Part shown: positions 1-8,735 of the stretch, in pieces
Layout: each line of letters opens with the position of its first letter
Position numbering within the stretch: the first letter of the stretch is position 1
Assembly: GCA_032229885.1 (NCBI GenBank)
Contig: JAVYAJ010000151.1
Span: 1-46,985 of the forward strand
DNA from: Anammoximicrobium sp032229885
Lineage (GTDB): Bacteria > Planctomycetota > Planctomycetia > Pirellulales > Pirellulaceae
Length of the DNA: 46,985 nucleotides
Direction of reading: 5' to 3'
Position numbers and translations under genes: made by a program
Notes under the pieces: generated by a model
The model's input: the letters and a program-made list of their open reading frames with translations, nothing else
The model's database searches: none
What the model was told of the DNA's origin: nothing

Positions 1-3000
1 GCCGGCCCGTGGATCGCTCGGGCGCGGGTGATCCGATCCTGGGCGTCCGCCAAGGCGATCCGATTCAGAGCTTGCGTTTCCTCTTCGGCTGCTAGCAGTC
101 CGGCGGCCTTGGCAGGATCTGGAGCGAGAAGCACGTCCAGATCCTTCTCCACGGCCCGCAAGTCGCGGTAACGCGCGTTGGCCTCATTCAAATCTCGCTT
201 GTGCTGGATCGTAGCGACGGCCTCGGCAACCCGCCGTGCCTTGGCGGCGTGGTTCGCGGCGTCAGTCGCACACTCGTCCGCGGCCTTGACCGCGGCCTCC
301 GCCGCCTTGAGGGACGTGTCCGTGTTCTGCCAGGCGTTCCGGACGGCCGCGAGTCCCCGTTCCGCCTGTGTGGCTGCCGCGGCTGCGTGGTCGACGAATG
401 GTTTAGCGAGCCGATAGTGAGTGATCGCCCACGGGGATTTCTCGTCAATGATTTTGCCGGCCGCCCTGGCCTGTCCGATCGCGTCCCACGCAGCGGTCGA
501 GTCGCCACGGATCGTGGCGCGATGGACGCGGGTCGCAGCCTGACGCAGTTCGGCGTCGGCCGCGGTCACGGCGGACTCGAGGCCGGCGGCAACCTTCAAT
601 TCGCGGATCGCCCGAGCATCGGTATCCGCGACGCGGGTCGCAATGTCGGCGACAATTCGTGCGGCCTGCTGAGCTTGGTTCGCATGACGTAGGGCCTGGA
701 TGCAGGATTGGCTCGTTTGGTCTGCAAAACGTTTGGCCAATTCGCGTTTGGCGGTCGCTTCGGCCGCACGCATCCGGGCGATGCGTGCTTCGGCGGCGTT
801 ACGTTGAGCGGGCGCATCCCGAGAATCGCGATCCGCCCGCGCGGCCTGATTCCTGGCTTCCTCGCTTGACAGGACCGCCTGTTGTCGAGCGACGTATGCG
901 CGGTTGGCCCGGCGAGCGGCATCCTCGGCGATATCCCGCGCCTCCTCGGCAATTTGCGCGGCGAGCCTCGGTCGAGGCACGTCCGCCAATTTCGCGCGTG
1001 CTTCGCTGGCCGCCTTCAGGATCGAGGCGAGTTCGAGTTCCATGACCTCGGTGGCAGCGGTTCGCGCATCTGCGAGGGCTTGTTCGGCCGCCTTCACAGT
1101 CTGCCGTGCGGTCTGTAACTCGGTTTGTCCAAGGCGATTCGCAACATCGGCCCGCTGCGCGTAGACTTCGGCGGACTTGACGAGCTGCGTCAGGATGTCG
1201 TGTTTTTCCTTGGCCAGCTTGTACCAACCCTTGGCGTTATCTCTGGCGGTTTCGGCCAGCTTCGCGTTGCGTTTCTGATTCGCATCGTCGCCCTGGGCGG
1301 CCTTGGTGGCGAAATCCCTGGTCTGTGCCGCGGCTTCTTGGACGCGCTGGTTGGCGTGGCGAGCCTCGTCGTCCAGTATTCGTGCCTCGCGTTGGATTCG
1401 TTCTGCCTCTGCGGCGTTTTCCTGGGCGTCGCGGGCGGCCGTCGCTGCGCGATTGGCCGCCTCGCGGGCTTGGCTCACCGCGGCCCAAGCGGCGTCCTCT
1501 GCTGTCTTCGCGGCGCCTTGGGCGGTGTTGGCGGCCGGAAGTCTGGACCTCGAGGCCACGTCACGGACTTGTTTCGCCGTGTACGCCGCCGCTTCGGCTG
1601 CGGCGAGCGCGGCTGCGGCGTCCACTGCGACCTTTTCGGCGTTTCCAGCAGCGGCGGCGGCTGCTGCGACATGCTTATCCACCACACCGGTCAAATCGTG
1701 GGCTTCGTTTGCATATCGGATGGCCGTGTGGGCGAGGACCGTGGCTTCGTCGGCGGCCATTGCGGCAGCGTCTTTGGGGGCCGCCGGCGAGTCCTCCGCC
1801 AAGAGCGCAACCAGCCGAACGGGAATCGACGCAGCGCCCGAAGCGTGCATCAGGTTCGCGGTACGGAATGGCCCAACGTTGGCCTGCGGCAACCAAGCCG
1901 CCGATTCTCCCTGACTGGCGGGTTGGTTCGAGGCTGGGGTATCCAGGCTGGAATCCGATCCGGACTGCTGCGCGGACTGCGAGTGGCTCTGCAAGGCATC
2001 GGCCGATGTCGACGAGGTCGACGGCTGCGTTGGCGACGTACAGGGATGGGGGCCTCGACAAGTCTCGCAGCGGGCGCGTGGGCCCAGGACGTAGGCCTGC
2101 TGGTCGAAGTAGTGGAATGCGACCTCGGCCGACGGTTCGCTGGCCATATCACACGCCGCGCCGGCGGTTCGAGCACGGACCGTCAAGGAATGGACGCCGG
2201 GCGTGATGACGCCCCGGAGACAGATCTCGCGACAACACGTGCCGCGCGCGGGTACAGCGTCCACGGGTTTGCCATCGATGTAGGCGACGATCTCTGTGCT
2301 CTCGCTGATGTTGGCCAAACGGATCTTCATCTTGCTGCCTGTGATCCGGGCCAAGCCGAACTGCTGGACGGGCATGGGCGTCTCATTGGCATTCGAAATC
2401 GCCACGATCCGCGGCGGGTCAGGCAGCCGAACCTCGAAACGCAGCGGTGGGGATAGGTGGCTCCAGAGGCTGTTCACTTTATAGCAGGCCTGGACAACGT
2501 GGTTGCCGGGCGCGGGACAGGGCAGACTGAAGGCATAAGTCTGCAGCGTCGGATCCGACGACGATGGCAGGGCCAGATCCCCGATCCCGGGAACATGGCG
2601 GTCCTGCTCGACGGGTTTGCCGTCGAGCAGGAGGACGATGGATTCGGGCAAAGCCGGCTCGACCGGATCCATGGGGATCCGGACCTGGACCGTCAGCGGC
2701 CCCAAAGGAACCGAGACGCGGTAGGTCGGACGATCGGACGACGCCAGGAAGGGCTGTCGCTCGATCCCCGCGAGCAGCAGCGACGACAGCACGACCTCGG
2801 GGGCCGCGGGCTGGGTATCCACCGCCCATGACGGGAAATCCTCGACGGTCTTTAGACCCGTATCGTCGATCAATCCGGCGAGCGGATCATGCGATACGAT
2901 GTCGCCATGCCATCCCTCGGTCAGCGCATGATTCAGCGGGTGATGGTGCGGACCGCACGCCTCGGCACACTGACCCGGCGCCACAGTCAACACACAGTAG

Positions 3001-3023
3001 GCGATCAACGCAAACGACGACAT
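1..3023 (-). CDS. Exported Ala-rich coiled-coil protein, C-terminus outside window
   Basis: The frame stays open on the minus strand from an ATG at 3023 to the window edge (1007 complete codons). The start is supported by GGAGG about 9 nt upstream and a short N-terminal hydrophobic segment (ALIAYCVLTVAPG) that resembles a signal peptide. Residues about 85-310 look like two beta-sandwich, Ig-like domains, each with an I/L-DGKPV strand motif. A Cys-rich patch (TCCREIC near 261, CETC near 318) and a Ser/Thr/Gln linker follow. From about residue 411 to the edge the chain is almost purely helical, extremely rich in Ala with interspersed Glu, Arg, Lys and Gln, and contains few Pro or Gly. This suggests a long extracytoplasmic rod, perhaps surface-attached or structural. 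The Ala-rich helix also leaves long open shadow frames on the opposite strand. I do not recognise the family, so the function is unknown. The exported-rod description is inference. Confidence 0.75.
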   Translation of the reverse strand, partial: MSSFALIAYCVLTVAPGQCAEACGPHHHPLNHALTEGWHGDIVSHDPLAGLIDDTGLKTVEDFPSWAVDTQPAAPEVVLSSLLLAGIERQPFLASSDRPTYRVSVPLGPLTVQVRIPMDPVEPALPESIVLLLDGKPVEQDRHVPGIGDLALPSSSDPTLQTYAFSLPCPAPGNHVVQACYKVNSLWSHLSPPLRFEVRLPDPPRIVAISNANETPMPVQQFGLARITGSKMKIRLANISESTEIVAYIDGKPVDAVPARGTCCREICLRGVITPGVHSLTVRARTAGAACDMASEPSAEVAFHYFDQQAYVLGPRARCETCRGPHPCTSPTQPSTSSTSADALQSHSQSAQQSGSDSSLDTPASNQPASQGESAAWLPQANVGPFRTANLMHASGAASIPVRLVALLAEDSPAAPKDAAAMAADEATVLAHTAIRYANEAHDLTGVVDKHVAAAAAAAGNAEKVAVDAAAALAAAEAAAYTAKQVRDVASRSRLPAANTAQGAAKTAEDAAWAAVSQAREAANRAATAARDAQENAAEAERIQREARILDDEARHANQRVQEAAAQTRDFATKAAQGDDANQKRNAKLAETARDNAKGWYKLAKEKHDILTQLVKSAEVYAQRADVANRLGQTELQTARQTVKAAEQALADARTAATEVMELELASILKAASEARAKLADVPRPRLAAQIAEEARDIAEDAARRANRAYVARQQAVLSSEEARNQAARADRDSRDAPAQRNAAEARIARMRAAEATAKRELAKRFADQTSQSCIQALRHANQAQQAARIVADIATRVADTDARAIRELKVAAGLESAVTAADAELRQAATRVHRATIRGDSTAAWDAIGQARAAGKIIDEKSPWAITHYRLAKPFVDHAAAAATQAERGLAAVRNAWQNTDTSLKAAEAAVKAADECATDAANHAAKARRVAEAVATIQHKRDLNEANARYRDLRAVEKDLDVLLAPDPAKAAGLLAAEEETQALNRIALADAQDRITRARAIHGP

Positions 3024-3462
3024 GCCGAAGCCTCCCGGAATCCAAACTCAAGCACCGAAGACAGGCCCGCCGTGGCCACGAAAGTACGGTGGCAATCGAC
3101 GGCCTGGTTCTAGTCTAGTTACCCCTTTCGAGCGTTAGAAAAAAATCCATCTATCGCCTGGGGAATTTGGGGTATATCCGAGGAGACTCTCTGCGCAACC
3201 GCTACAACCGGACCGCCGCGTTTCGCGAAACCGTTGCTGGGTTTCCGGACGTCCGCTGGGCGTCGGCCGCGCATCGAAACGGACGAAACAAGGGCGAGCC
3301 GGGAATGGTTGGTCTGCGCCATAGCAACCGGCCGCGCCGTAGTGATCGTCTGCACCATCGAAAATGACCTGACGCGGCTCGAGCCGCATGGCGAGCCGTC
3401 GTTGCCACGGTTCGTGGCCCTATGACCGCGTCGTACTCCCCGTGTCGAGCCATGCGTCAGGC
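3024..3462. other. Intergenic region, no gene seen
   Basis: This lies between two minus-strand genes. It holds the ribosome-binding site of the downstream gene and an A7 run (T7 on the minus strand) near 3149. I see no convincing stem next to the T run, so I do not call a terminator. Open frames here overlap the neighbouring TIM-barrel gene or lack family resemblance. Confidence 0.5.
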
Positions 3463-4524
3463 CTACGACGTTTTTCGGCCCAGCATTCGGTCCAGCGCGT
3501 CGGACGTCTGGTGGATCAGCGATTCGGGATAGTGCGCAAAGGGATGGAAGTACTCGAACGTCAGATAGCCGCGATAGCCGATCCGGTCCAGCTCGGCGAT
3601 TACCGCGGGCCAGTTCGTGGTGCCATCCAGCAGCGGGCGGAACGAATGGAGGTTGAATTCGTGCGTCCGCTTGTCGTACTCCTTGAAGTGCACGTTCTTG
3701 ATGCGGTGGCCCAGCAGCGGGATCCAATGCTCGGGGAATTGGTACTGCATGATGTTCCCCGTGTCGAAATGAATATGCACATGACGGCTGCCAAAACTGT
3801 CCACGAAATCGATCATCTCTTGCGGGCTGAACAGGTATCCGCTGGCGAAGATGTTCTCGATGTTCAGATGCACGCCGGCTTGTTCGGCCAGCGGGATCAA
3901 CTGGCGCACGGCCGCCTTGGCTCGCTGGTCGCACACCGCGTTCGGGACCGGCTCGACGTCCGCGAGCCAGGGAACGTAGACCGCGCCGGGAACGACCAGC
4001 AGGTTTTCGACGCCCAGCAGCCGGGCGGCGGCGATCATCCGCCGAGCCAGCTCCAACCCTTTGTCGCGCCGCGCCGGATCGTTGTGTGTCAAGCTATACG
4101 GCCAAAACAAGAACGAGCAGAGGCCGCTGATTGCAATTCCCACCTGCTGGGCCAACTGGCCGATGGCTCGCAGTTCGTCGTCCGATGATTCCGCCGACAG
4201 CTCGCCTTCGAGGGCGAAGTTCACTTCGACGCCGTCAAAACCTGCGTCCTTCGCCAGTTGAAAACACTCGCGCAACGACATCCGATCCGGGTACGGAAAC
4301 GCCCATAGGTTGATCGACTTTTTCATGTCGTAGCGCCGCGGCGCGGATTGGACGTCCGCGGCGGGCGCCGTTTTCGATTCCTCGGCCGCTGCCTGGGCCA
4401 AGCCCTGACGTCCCAGAAACGCGGCGCCGAACGCCGTGGAATACGCCAGCCACTCGCGGCGCGCAATCCGCGTGCTGTCAGTGCGGTCGCGAGTCGCCGC
4501 TTGCTGTTGCTCAGATCCGGCCAT
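3463..4524 (-). CDS. Exported sugar phosphate isomerase/epimerase-like TIM barrel
   Basis: This 353-aa protein belongs to the xylose-isomerase-like TIM-barrel superfamily (AP_endonuc_2 type). A Tat-like signal (ARREWLAYSTAFGAAFLG, residues 21-38) precedes the barrel. The barrel runs from about residue 70 (INLWAFPYPD) to 345. The four metal-binding positions of the fold are visible: E223 in NIENIF, D254 in HFDTGN, H279 in NVHFKEYD and E324 in LTFEYF. These enzymes usually isomerise or epimerise sugars or inositols at a divalent metal, and planctomycete genomes hold many paralogues whose substrates cannot be read from sequence. The start is backed by GGAG 8-9 nt upstream. The gene stands alone, with about 440-470 bp of non-coding DNA on each side. 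Fold confidence is high; the substrate is unknown. Confidence 0.88.
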   Translation of the reverse strand: MAGSEQQQAATRDRTDSTRIARREWLAYSTAFGAAFLGRQGLAQAAAEESKTAPAADVQSAPRRYDMKKSINLWAFPYPDRMSLRECFQLAKDAGFDGVEVNFALEGELSAESSDDELRAIGQLAQQVGIAISGLCSFLFWPYSLTHNDPARRDKGLELARRMIAAARLLGVENLLVVPGAVYVPWLADVEPVPNAVCDQRAKAAVRQLIPLAEQAGVHLNIENIFASGYLFSPQEMIDFVDSFGSRHVHIHFDTGNIMQYQFPEHWIPLLGHRIKNVHFKEYDKRTHEFNLHSFRPLLDGTTNWPAVIAELDRIGYRGYLTFEYFHPFAHYPESLIHQTSDALDRMLGRKTS

Positions 4525-4994
4525 CGATGATTCTCCAGATGGTTAAAGCCAGAGGTATCGCAGAACCTAGCGCGGGCCGGCGCCCGCAACCTGACGAACT
4601 AAGACTGTGGCGCGAGGACTACCGCACCGCCGGGCGAAGGAAACTGGACATTCGGACATGGGAGCCGCAGAGAACGCAGAGTTTCACCTCGTCTACCACC
4701 TCAGCGACCTCAGCGTCTCTGCGGTTCAAACCTCTTCGTCTTGGCGCGGGCCAGTGCGCGCAACGCAAAAGTGTACTGTAAACACCAGTGTACAAGAAGT
4801 GCGCACCATGCGCGTGTGATACGAACGAAGACTCTAGCGCGGCCTGCCCGTTTCGCCACGACCAAGTATACCGTCCGAGGGCCGGATCGCGACCGACGGA
4901 CACGCCGCGGCGCGCCGCCACCGGACGACGATCGTCGCCAGGCAGGTCGCGCGACGGAGCGGCGACCAGGCGGCCGCAAGGTCCGCAGTCCGTG
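4525..4994. other. Intergenic region carrying an inverted repeat
   Basis: No gene is seen between ftr and the TIM-barrel gene. The region contains the inverted repeat at 4662-4727. It also has a direct repeat AGTGTAC in the stretch around 4770-4800, which does not form a clear operator palindrome. Confidence 0.5.
4662..4727. repeat. Dispersed-type inverted repeat (CCGCAGAG hairpin)
   Basis: The left arm (4662-4681) contains GCCGCAGAGAACGCAGAG. The right arm (4709-4727) read in reverse gives GAACCGCAGAGACGCTGAG, so the arms match with one extra base and a few mismatches around a 27-nt centre. Sequences of the form AACCGCAGAG...CTCTGCGGTT are a familiar intergenic hairpin repeat in planctomycetes and some other phyla; that statement is from memory and unverified here. 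Only one copy lies in this window. Its position between two minus-strand genes would allow a transcript-processing or terminator-like role. Confidence 0.6.
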
Positions 4995-5921
4995 TCAGCT
5001 CGTGTGGCGCACGTCGCCGTCAACGTCGCTCGGCGAGCTCAGCAGGCGGCGTAGCGGAAAGTGAAACTTGCCTAATTTCCCGCCATAGTTTCCCGCGCTG
5101 ATCGCCACGACTCCGTCGCCTGCCGCCGCCCGCATGGCCGCCGTCATCGCCGCCCCGACGGCTCGTTCGTCGATCCCGTCGATCACGATTTCGTACGCAC
5201 AATTGGCCGCCGGATGCAGGCGCGATTCGACGCGTCCGCGAAGCGTCGGGCAGAATCCATCGGCGGTGGATGCGCGCAGGCCGCGGTAGCGCGAGCCCAC
5301 CTTGCTGCCGCTGCGGGCGACGCCGCCGGGAAAGGGCAGGATCACGCCCGCGACAGCAGAGGCCGCCGTCACGGCTCGGCGGGCCGCCGTCAACCCGACT
5401 TGTTTGGTCGTGGACTGGAGGATCACGTTTCCGCCGCCCACTCCCTTGGCCGCGCCCACGTCCTGCTCGACCAGGAACTCGCCATCCATCACCGGCACCC
5501 GCCAGAAACGGCGGCCGCCGAACAGTTTGCTCTTCTGGAAACCATCGCCAAAGAATCGCAGTTGTCTGCCTACCGCCAACCGTTTGTCGGCCGTGGGCAG
5601 ACCATCGAAGACGGCCGTCGACGGGCAGGTCATCAGGCACTGGCCCACCCGATTGCAGACGGCCTTGGCCAGCGCGTCAGAGGAAATGCTGAACAGCAAG
5701 ATCGCAGCCCCAGGTCGGCCATCGGGCGTTTCGTCGGCGGCCAAATACCGCTCGATCCCGGCCTCGGCGTCGCAAGCAATTACCGACGAGCCGTAGCCCG
5801 TAGTTTCGCGCAGGCCCGCTTCGAGCCAGTGTGCGTCGTGCGCGGTGACGATCAGCCGCGCGTAAGTCATGCCGAACGCCTCGGCGAACGTGTCATCGAT
5901 GACCGTGGGGCCCAGATACAC
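4995..5921 (-). CDS. ftr (fhcD): Formylmethanofuran:tetrahydromethanopterin formyltransferase
   Basis: The 308-aa product matches the Ftr/FhcD family along its whole length (archaeal enzymes are about 297 aa). Family blocks seen in order are IDDTFAEAF near the N-terminus, ETPDGRPG, RIGQC-like NRVGQCLM, FFGDGFQ, VPVMDGEFLVEQDVG, PFPGGVARSGSKVGS and SAGNYGGKLGKF at the C-terminus. The enzyme moves a formyl group between tetrahydromethanopterin and a methanofuran-type carrier in the cytoplasm. It forms part of the H4MPT C1 pathway for formaldehyde oxidation known in methylotrophs and planctomycetes. I place the start at GTG 5921, with AGAGG about 9 nt upstream, because the protein then begins like the archaeal enzymes. 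The upstream small gene ends 28 nt earlier, so the two are probably cotranscribed. fhcABC, mch, mtd and fae are not in this window. Confidence 0.93.
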   Translation of the reverse strand: MYLGPTVIDDTFAEAFGMTYARLIVTAHDAHWLEAGLRETTGYGSSVIACDAEAGIERYLAADETPDGRPGAAILLFSISSDALAKAVCNRVGQCLMTCPSTAVFDGLPTADKRLAVGRQLRFFGDGFQKSKLFGGRRFWRVPVMDGEFLVEQDVGAAKGVGGGNVILQSTTKQVGLTAARRAVTAASAVAGVILPFPGGVARSGSKVGSRYRGLRASTADGFCPTLRGRVESRLHPAANCAYEIVIDGIDERAVGAAMTAAMRAAAGDGVVAISAGNYGGKLGKFHFPLRRLLSSPSDVDGDVRHTS

Positions 5922-5949
5922 GCGGCGCCTCTGCTTCGCGGGGCTTCGC

Positions 5950-6279
5950 CTACCAGCCCAGCGCCATATTCGATTCGATTACGCGTCGCGCTCGGTCCAA
6001 GTCCGCCCCCGTCTCGTGCATGTACAGGCGAATGGCGTGCAGCTTGTCGCCGGCTGCCTTGGCCAGACAGTCGCGGGCGACTCCGCACGGATCCTGTCGC
6101 GGGCCTTGGGCAATCCCCAACATCCCTTTGGAGATCACCCAGGTGTCCCGTGGCCGCTTTGTCAAGCGAATCACCTCGTCGTGCGGATACGTTTGCTGGA
6201 CGATCCCGCTCGCCGCCTGCTCGGTGTCCGCCCAGGTGATGATGATATGTGCGTTCGTTTCGACCTCGAATAACGGCAT
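5950..6279 (-). CDS. Conserved-looking hypothetical protein, ftr-linked (109 aa)
   Basis: This small soluble protein starts at ATG 6279 with a strong AGGAG about 6 nt upstream. It ends 28 nt before ftr on the same strand, so cotranscription is likely. It has no signal peptide or membrane segment. The N-terminal half looks alpha/beta (EVETNAHIIITWADTEQAA), the middle carries RPRDTWVISKGMLGI, and the C-terminal half is helical (GDKLHAIRLYMHETGADLDR). Its single cysteine pair region (DPCGVARDCLAKAAG) could be structural. I do not recognise the family. Genomic linkage suggests a role near the H4MPT pathway, such as cofactor handling or regulation, but this is inference only. Codon usage and start signal look like those of a real gene. 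Confidence 0.75.
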   Translation of the reverse strand: MPLFEVETNAHIIITWADTEQAASGIVQQTYPHDEVIRLTKRPRDTWVISKGMLGIAQGPRQDPCGVARDCLAKAAGDKLHAIRLYMHETGADLDRARRVIESNMALGW

Positions 6280-6713
6280 AAACGTCTCCTCTCCCTGATC
6301 GCCGGTTCGTGCGGCGTTGAACGTCCACGACAGACCACGCTTTGCACGCCCGTGGCGCTGTCCGCCCAGTTTTCTCGCCGCTGTCTGGGCCGCGCGGGCA
6401 GGTGTAGCTCTGCCGCTCGCCTAAGCATGAACGGATTCGCCCGTTCTTGCAATACCCGACGCAGGCTTTGTAAAACCTGCGAGTTCGGCACGTTCGACAG
6501 GATCGACATTAGACGTCTCGATACCCGAACCTGAACCTTGCTTGCCCTGTTTCACCAGTCTTCGCCAATTGCTTAATGCCAGAAAACGGCAGACTCCGAT
6601 ACCAAAAGCACGATGCTGGTTCACCCGTAATGTTTGCCCGAGCTGTCCAAACACCCATCCCAGCGGGTGTGATGTCAGTCAAGAACAGGATTTTGGCACA
6701 GGAGGATGTCCAA
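6280..6713. other. Divergent intergenic region
   Basis: This separates the minus-strand ftr pair from the plus-strand acidic protein gene, so it should carry promoters in both directions; I cannot assign them confidently. Two small hairpins are visible. One is around GCAGG...CCTGC near 6460-6480. The other is ACACCC/GGGTGT at 6651-6670, about 30 nt before the ribosome-binding site of the downstream gene. Confidence 0.5.
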
Positions 6714-8447
6714 ATGAAGCGAGTCTGGTTGTGTGTTTCTCTGCTGGCCGTGTTCTTCGTAGGATCGCGATGGCTGAGCGCGCCCGCACACGGTCAGTGC
6801 GGCGATTCGTGTCCGGCGGCGGACATGGGCTACGACGCGTACAGCGACTGCCCGAGTCTGGACGAAATGCGGACGTACGGCGAGTGCCATTGGCGCTACG
6901 ATCAATGCCCATCCCAAGAGACTTCGAACGTCGCCGACGAGCAGCCTGCGGCGAACGATAACGAAGTGTCCACCGACTGCTGGTACGACTGCGAAGCGGA
7001 CGAGTACTATCGTTACGAGTTCTCGCACAATGCCCCGCAACTCGTCGCGGACGAGGCCGCCGGAACGAACGATTCGGCGGACGACGAAACGTCGCGGGAC
7101 GAAGACGCGGCGAGCGATACGGTGATGTACGACGCGGCGGCGGACGATCTGGAGAATCAGGTCGTCGAGAGCAACGTCTACGAACACGAAGCTGTCGAGT
7201 CGGTGATTGCGGACAGCGAGGCGATGGACGAGCAGACCGCGGACGATTCCGTGAGCAGCGACGAGCCGTCCGACGAAGTCGCGGCTGAATCGGTTTCGAC
7301 CGACGCAGCCGAAATGGCGGACGAAGGGTCCAGTCCGGAATCCCATCAGTATGCCGACGACTACTATTACACGGACGACTATTATTACGCGGACGAGCAT
7401 CACGGAACGCAGGCTTCTGACGAGCCGGCCGACGTGACGCCCACCGCCGAGCCCGCGATCGCCGAAGACCTTGCGACGGAAGATGCGCCGGCGGACGACG
7501 TGCCCGCGGACGACATGGCGACGAACGATGCGCAGACGCCCGACGTTGCCACCGAGGACGCCTGGCGCGCCGAGTCCAACTACGAGTACGACGACGGGTA
7601 TGCGATGGAGTACGCGTCGGAAGCCGCGGCGACTCCGGTCGACGTGCGTGCCGAAGACGTGATCACGGAAGACACGGATACGACCGGCGAGGCGACGAAC
7701 GATGCGCAAACGCCGGAGGTTTCCTACGAGGACGCTTGGTGCGAGGAGTACGGTTACGAACTCGAAAACGCGGATTCAACCGAGGGTGACGCGCTGGTTC
7801 CCGCGGCGGCGGACACCATGAACACGGCAGCGGCGGCCGGCGAGACGGCGGCCGACGAGGTGACCGAGAGCGAGCCGCAGATCGATGAATCCCACGAACC
7901 GGCCGACATCAGCGAGAACGGGTCGTGGGAACACGACTCGTCCGCGGACGACGCGAACGCGTTCGAGGAAGCGATGGATGCCAGCAGCGAGGAAACCGAG
8001 TCCACGCCGGCTTCGACCGCTTACGATCACACGTGCGGCGAGTGCCCGTACGATGCGGATTACTACGAAGCTTACTCGTGCGACGACGACGAGGCCATCG
8101 ATCGCGAGGCCGTGAACAACGAGGCCGTGAACAACGAGGCCGTGAACAACGAGGCCGTGGATGGCGAGGCCGCGGATAGCGAGGCGATGGACAGCGAGTC
8201 CGCGGCCAGCGAGCCTATCCAGGCTTGGGATGACGCCGACATCGAAGCGACGTCGGACGAAGAAGCCGGGAATGCCGATCCGCTGTCGTCCGCGTCCGAT
8301 ACGATTCAGTTGGAGACGCACGTCATGTTGTCGCTGGCCCGCACGCTGGATCGCGTCGGCGGCGCGCTGCAATCCTTCTCGGCCTATCTGACGGACATGG
8401 CGACCTCCGACGTGGCAGCCCGCCAGGGCGACTCGCTCAACCGCTAG
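6714..8447 (+). CDS. Exported, extremely acidic, repetitive protein
   Basis: The start at 6714 (MKRVWLCVSLLAVFFVG) is chosen over the upstream in-frame ATG at 6576 because AGGAGG sits about 8 nt upstream and a clear signal peptide follows, ending near AHGQ. The mature part is dominated by Asp, Glu, Ala, Ser and Thr, with scattered Tyr clusters (DDYYYTDDYYYADEHH) and a few Cys near the ends. It contains a repeated block: ATNDAQTPDVATEDAW is followed 58 codons later by ATNDAQTPEVSYEDAW. Near the C-terminus are tandem NEAVN pentads. The last 45 residues change character to an amphipathic helix (MLSLARTLDRVGGALQ). The composition suggests an intrinsically disordered, cation-binding surface or matrix protein. 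That is inference, and no family is recognised. An intrinsic terminator closes the unit. Confidence 0.85.
   Translation: MKRVWLCVSLLAVFFVGSRWLSAPAHGQCGDSCPAADMGYDAYSDCPSLDEMRTYGECHWRYDQCPSQETSNVADEQPAANDNEVSTDCWYDCEADEYYRYEFSHNAPQLVADEAAGTNDSADDETSRDEDAASDTVMYDAAADDLENQVVESNVYEHEAVESVIADSEAMDEQTADDSVSSDEPSDEVAAESVSTDAAEMADEGSSPESHQYADDYYYTDDYYYADEHHGTQASDEPADVTPTAEPAIAEDLATEDAPADDVPADDMATNDAQTPDVATEDAWRAESNYEYDDGYAMEYASEAAATPVDVRAEDVITEDTDTTGEATNDAQTPEVSYEDAWCEEYGYELENADSTEGDALVPAAADTMNTAAAAGETAADEVTESEPQIDESHEPADISENGSWEHDSSADDANAFEEAMDASSEETESTPASTAYDHTCGECPYDADYYEAYSCDDDEAIDREAVNNEAVNNEAVNNEAVDGEAADSEAMDSESAASEPIQAWDDADIEATSDEEAGNADPLSSASDTIQLETHVMLSLARTLDRVGGALQSFSAYLTDMATSDVAARQGDSLNR
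8106..8160 (+). repeat. 15-bp in-frame tandem repeat
   Basis: Three perfect copies of GAGGCCGTGAACAAC plus most of a fourth encode repeated E-A-V-N-N. Degenerate copies continue downstream (GAGGCCGCGGATAGC and similar). The perfect identity points to recent slippage or unequal exchange, so copy number is likely to vary between strains. Confidence 0.9.
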
Positions 8448-8496
8448 TCCTTGATCTCCTAATCGTAGGTTTTAGCGCATCCCGTGCTAAGCCCTG

Positions 8497-8537
8497 CCCC
8501 CTGCGAAATCCCTCGGGACTTTGCAGGGGGTTTTTTA
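8497..8537 (+). terminator. Rho-independent terminator
   Basis: The stem CCCCCTGC...GCAGGGGG extends inward through AAA/TTT and TCCC/GGGA pairs around a small loop, and is followed by TTTTTT at 8531-8536. It lies 50 nt after the stop codon of the acidic protein gene. It is the clearest intrinsic terminator in the window. Confidence 0.93.
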
Positions 8538-8651
8538 TTGCGCGCCGCGTTGGGTCGTGCGGCGACAAACGGCCTGGAGGCTTGCGTACCCGGCAGGATG
8601 CCGTGTTCATGGTCGGCGTGCGTAGGACCGCCCGATCGCCACGCGCCAACG

Positions 8652-8680
8652 TTGCGATGCCGGGAGATAGCAAATAGAAT
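8652..8680 (+). promoter_or_regulatory. Candidate sigma70-type promoter of the phosphoesterase gene
   Basis: TTGCGA (8652-8657) and TAGAAT (8675-8680) are separated by exactly 17 bp and lie about 55 bp before the start codon, downstream of the terminator. They match four and five of six consensus positions. Confidence 0.5.
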
Positions 8681-8735
8681 CGAAGCCCGGACGCGGCAGA
8701 CCGAATCGGCAGCGGTTCTATCCAGAGAGTCTCTC

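Noticed and set aside
1125..2456. Long plus-strand open frame of 443 codons within the first 3 kb
   Set aside because: It lies opposite the minus-strand Ala-rich gene and has shadow composition; the minus-strand frame has a signal peptide, ribosome site and coherent domains.
4770..4805. LexA- or CopY-like operator around TGTACTGTAAACACCAGTGTACA
   Set aside because: The half-sites are direct rather than inverted, and the spacing fits neither consensus.
6576..6713. N-terminal extension of the acidic protein to ATG 6576
   Set aside because: The extension has no signal features, while ATG 6714 has a strong AGGAGG and begins a typical signal peptide.
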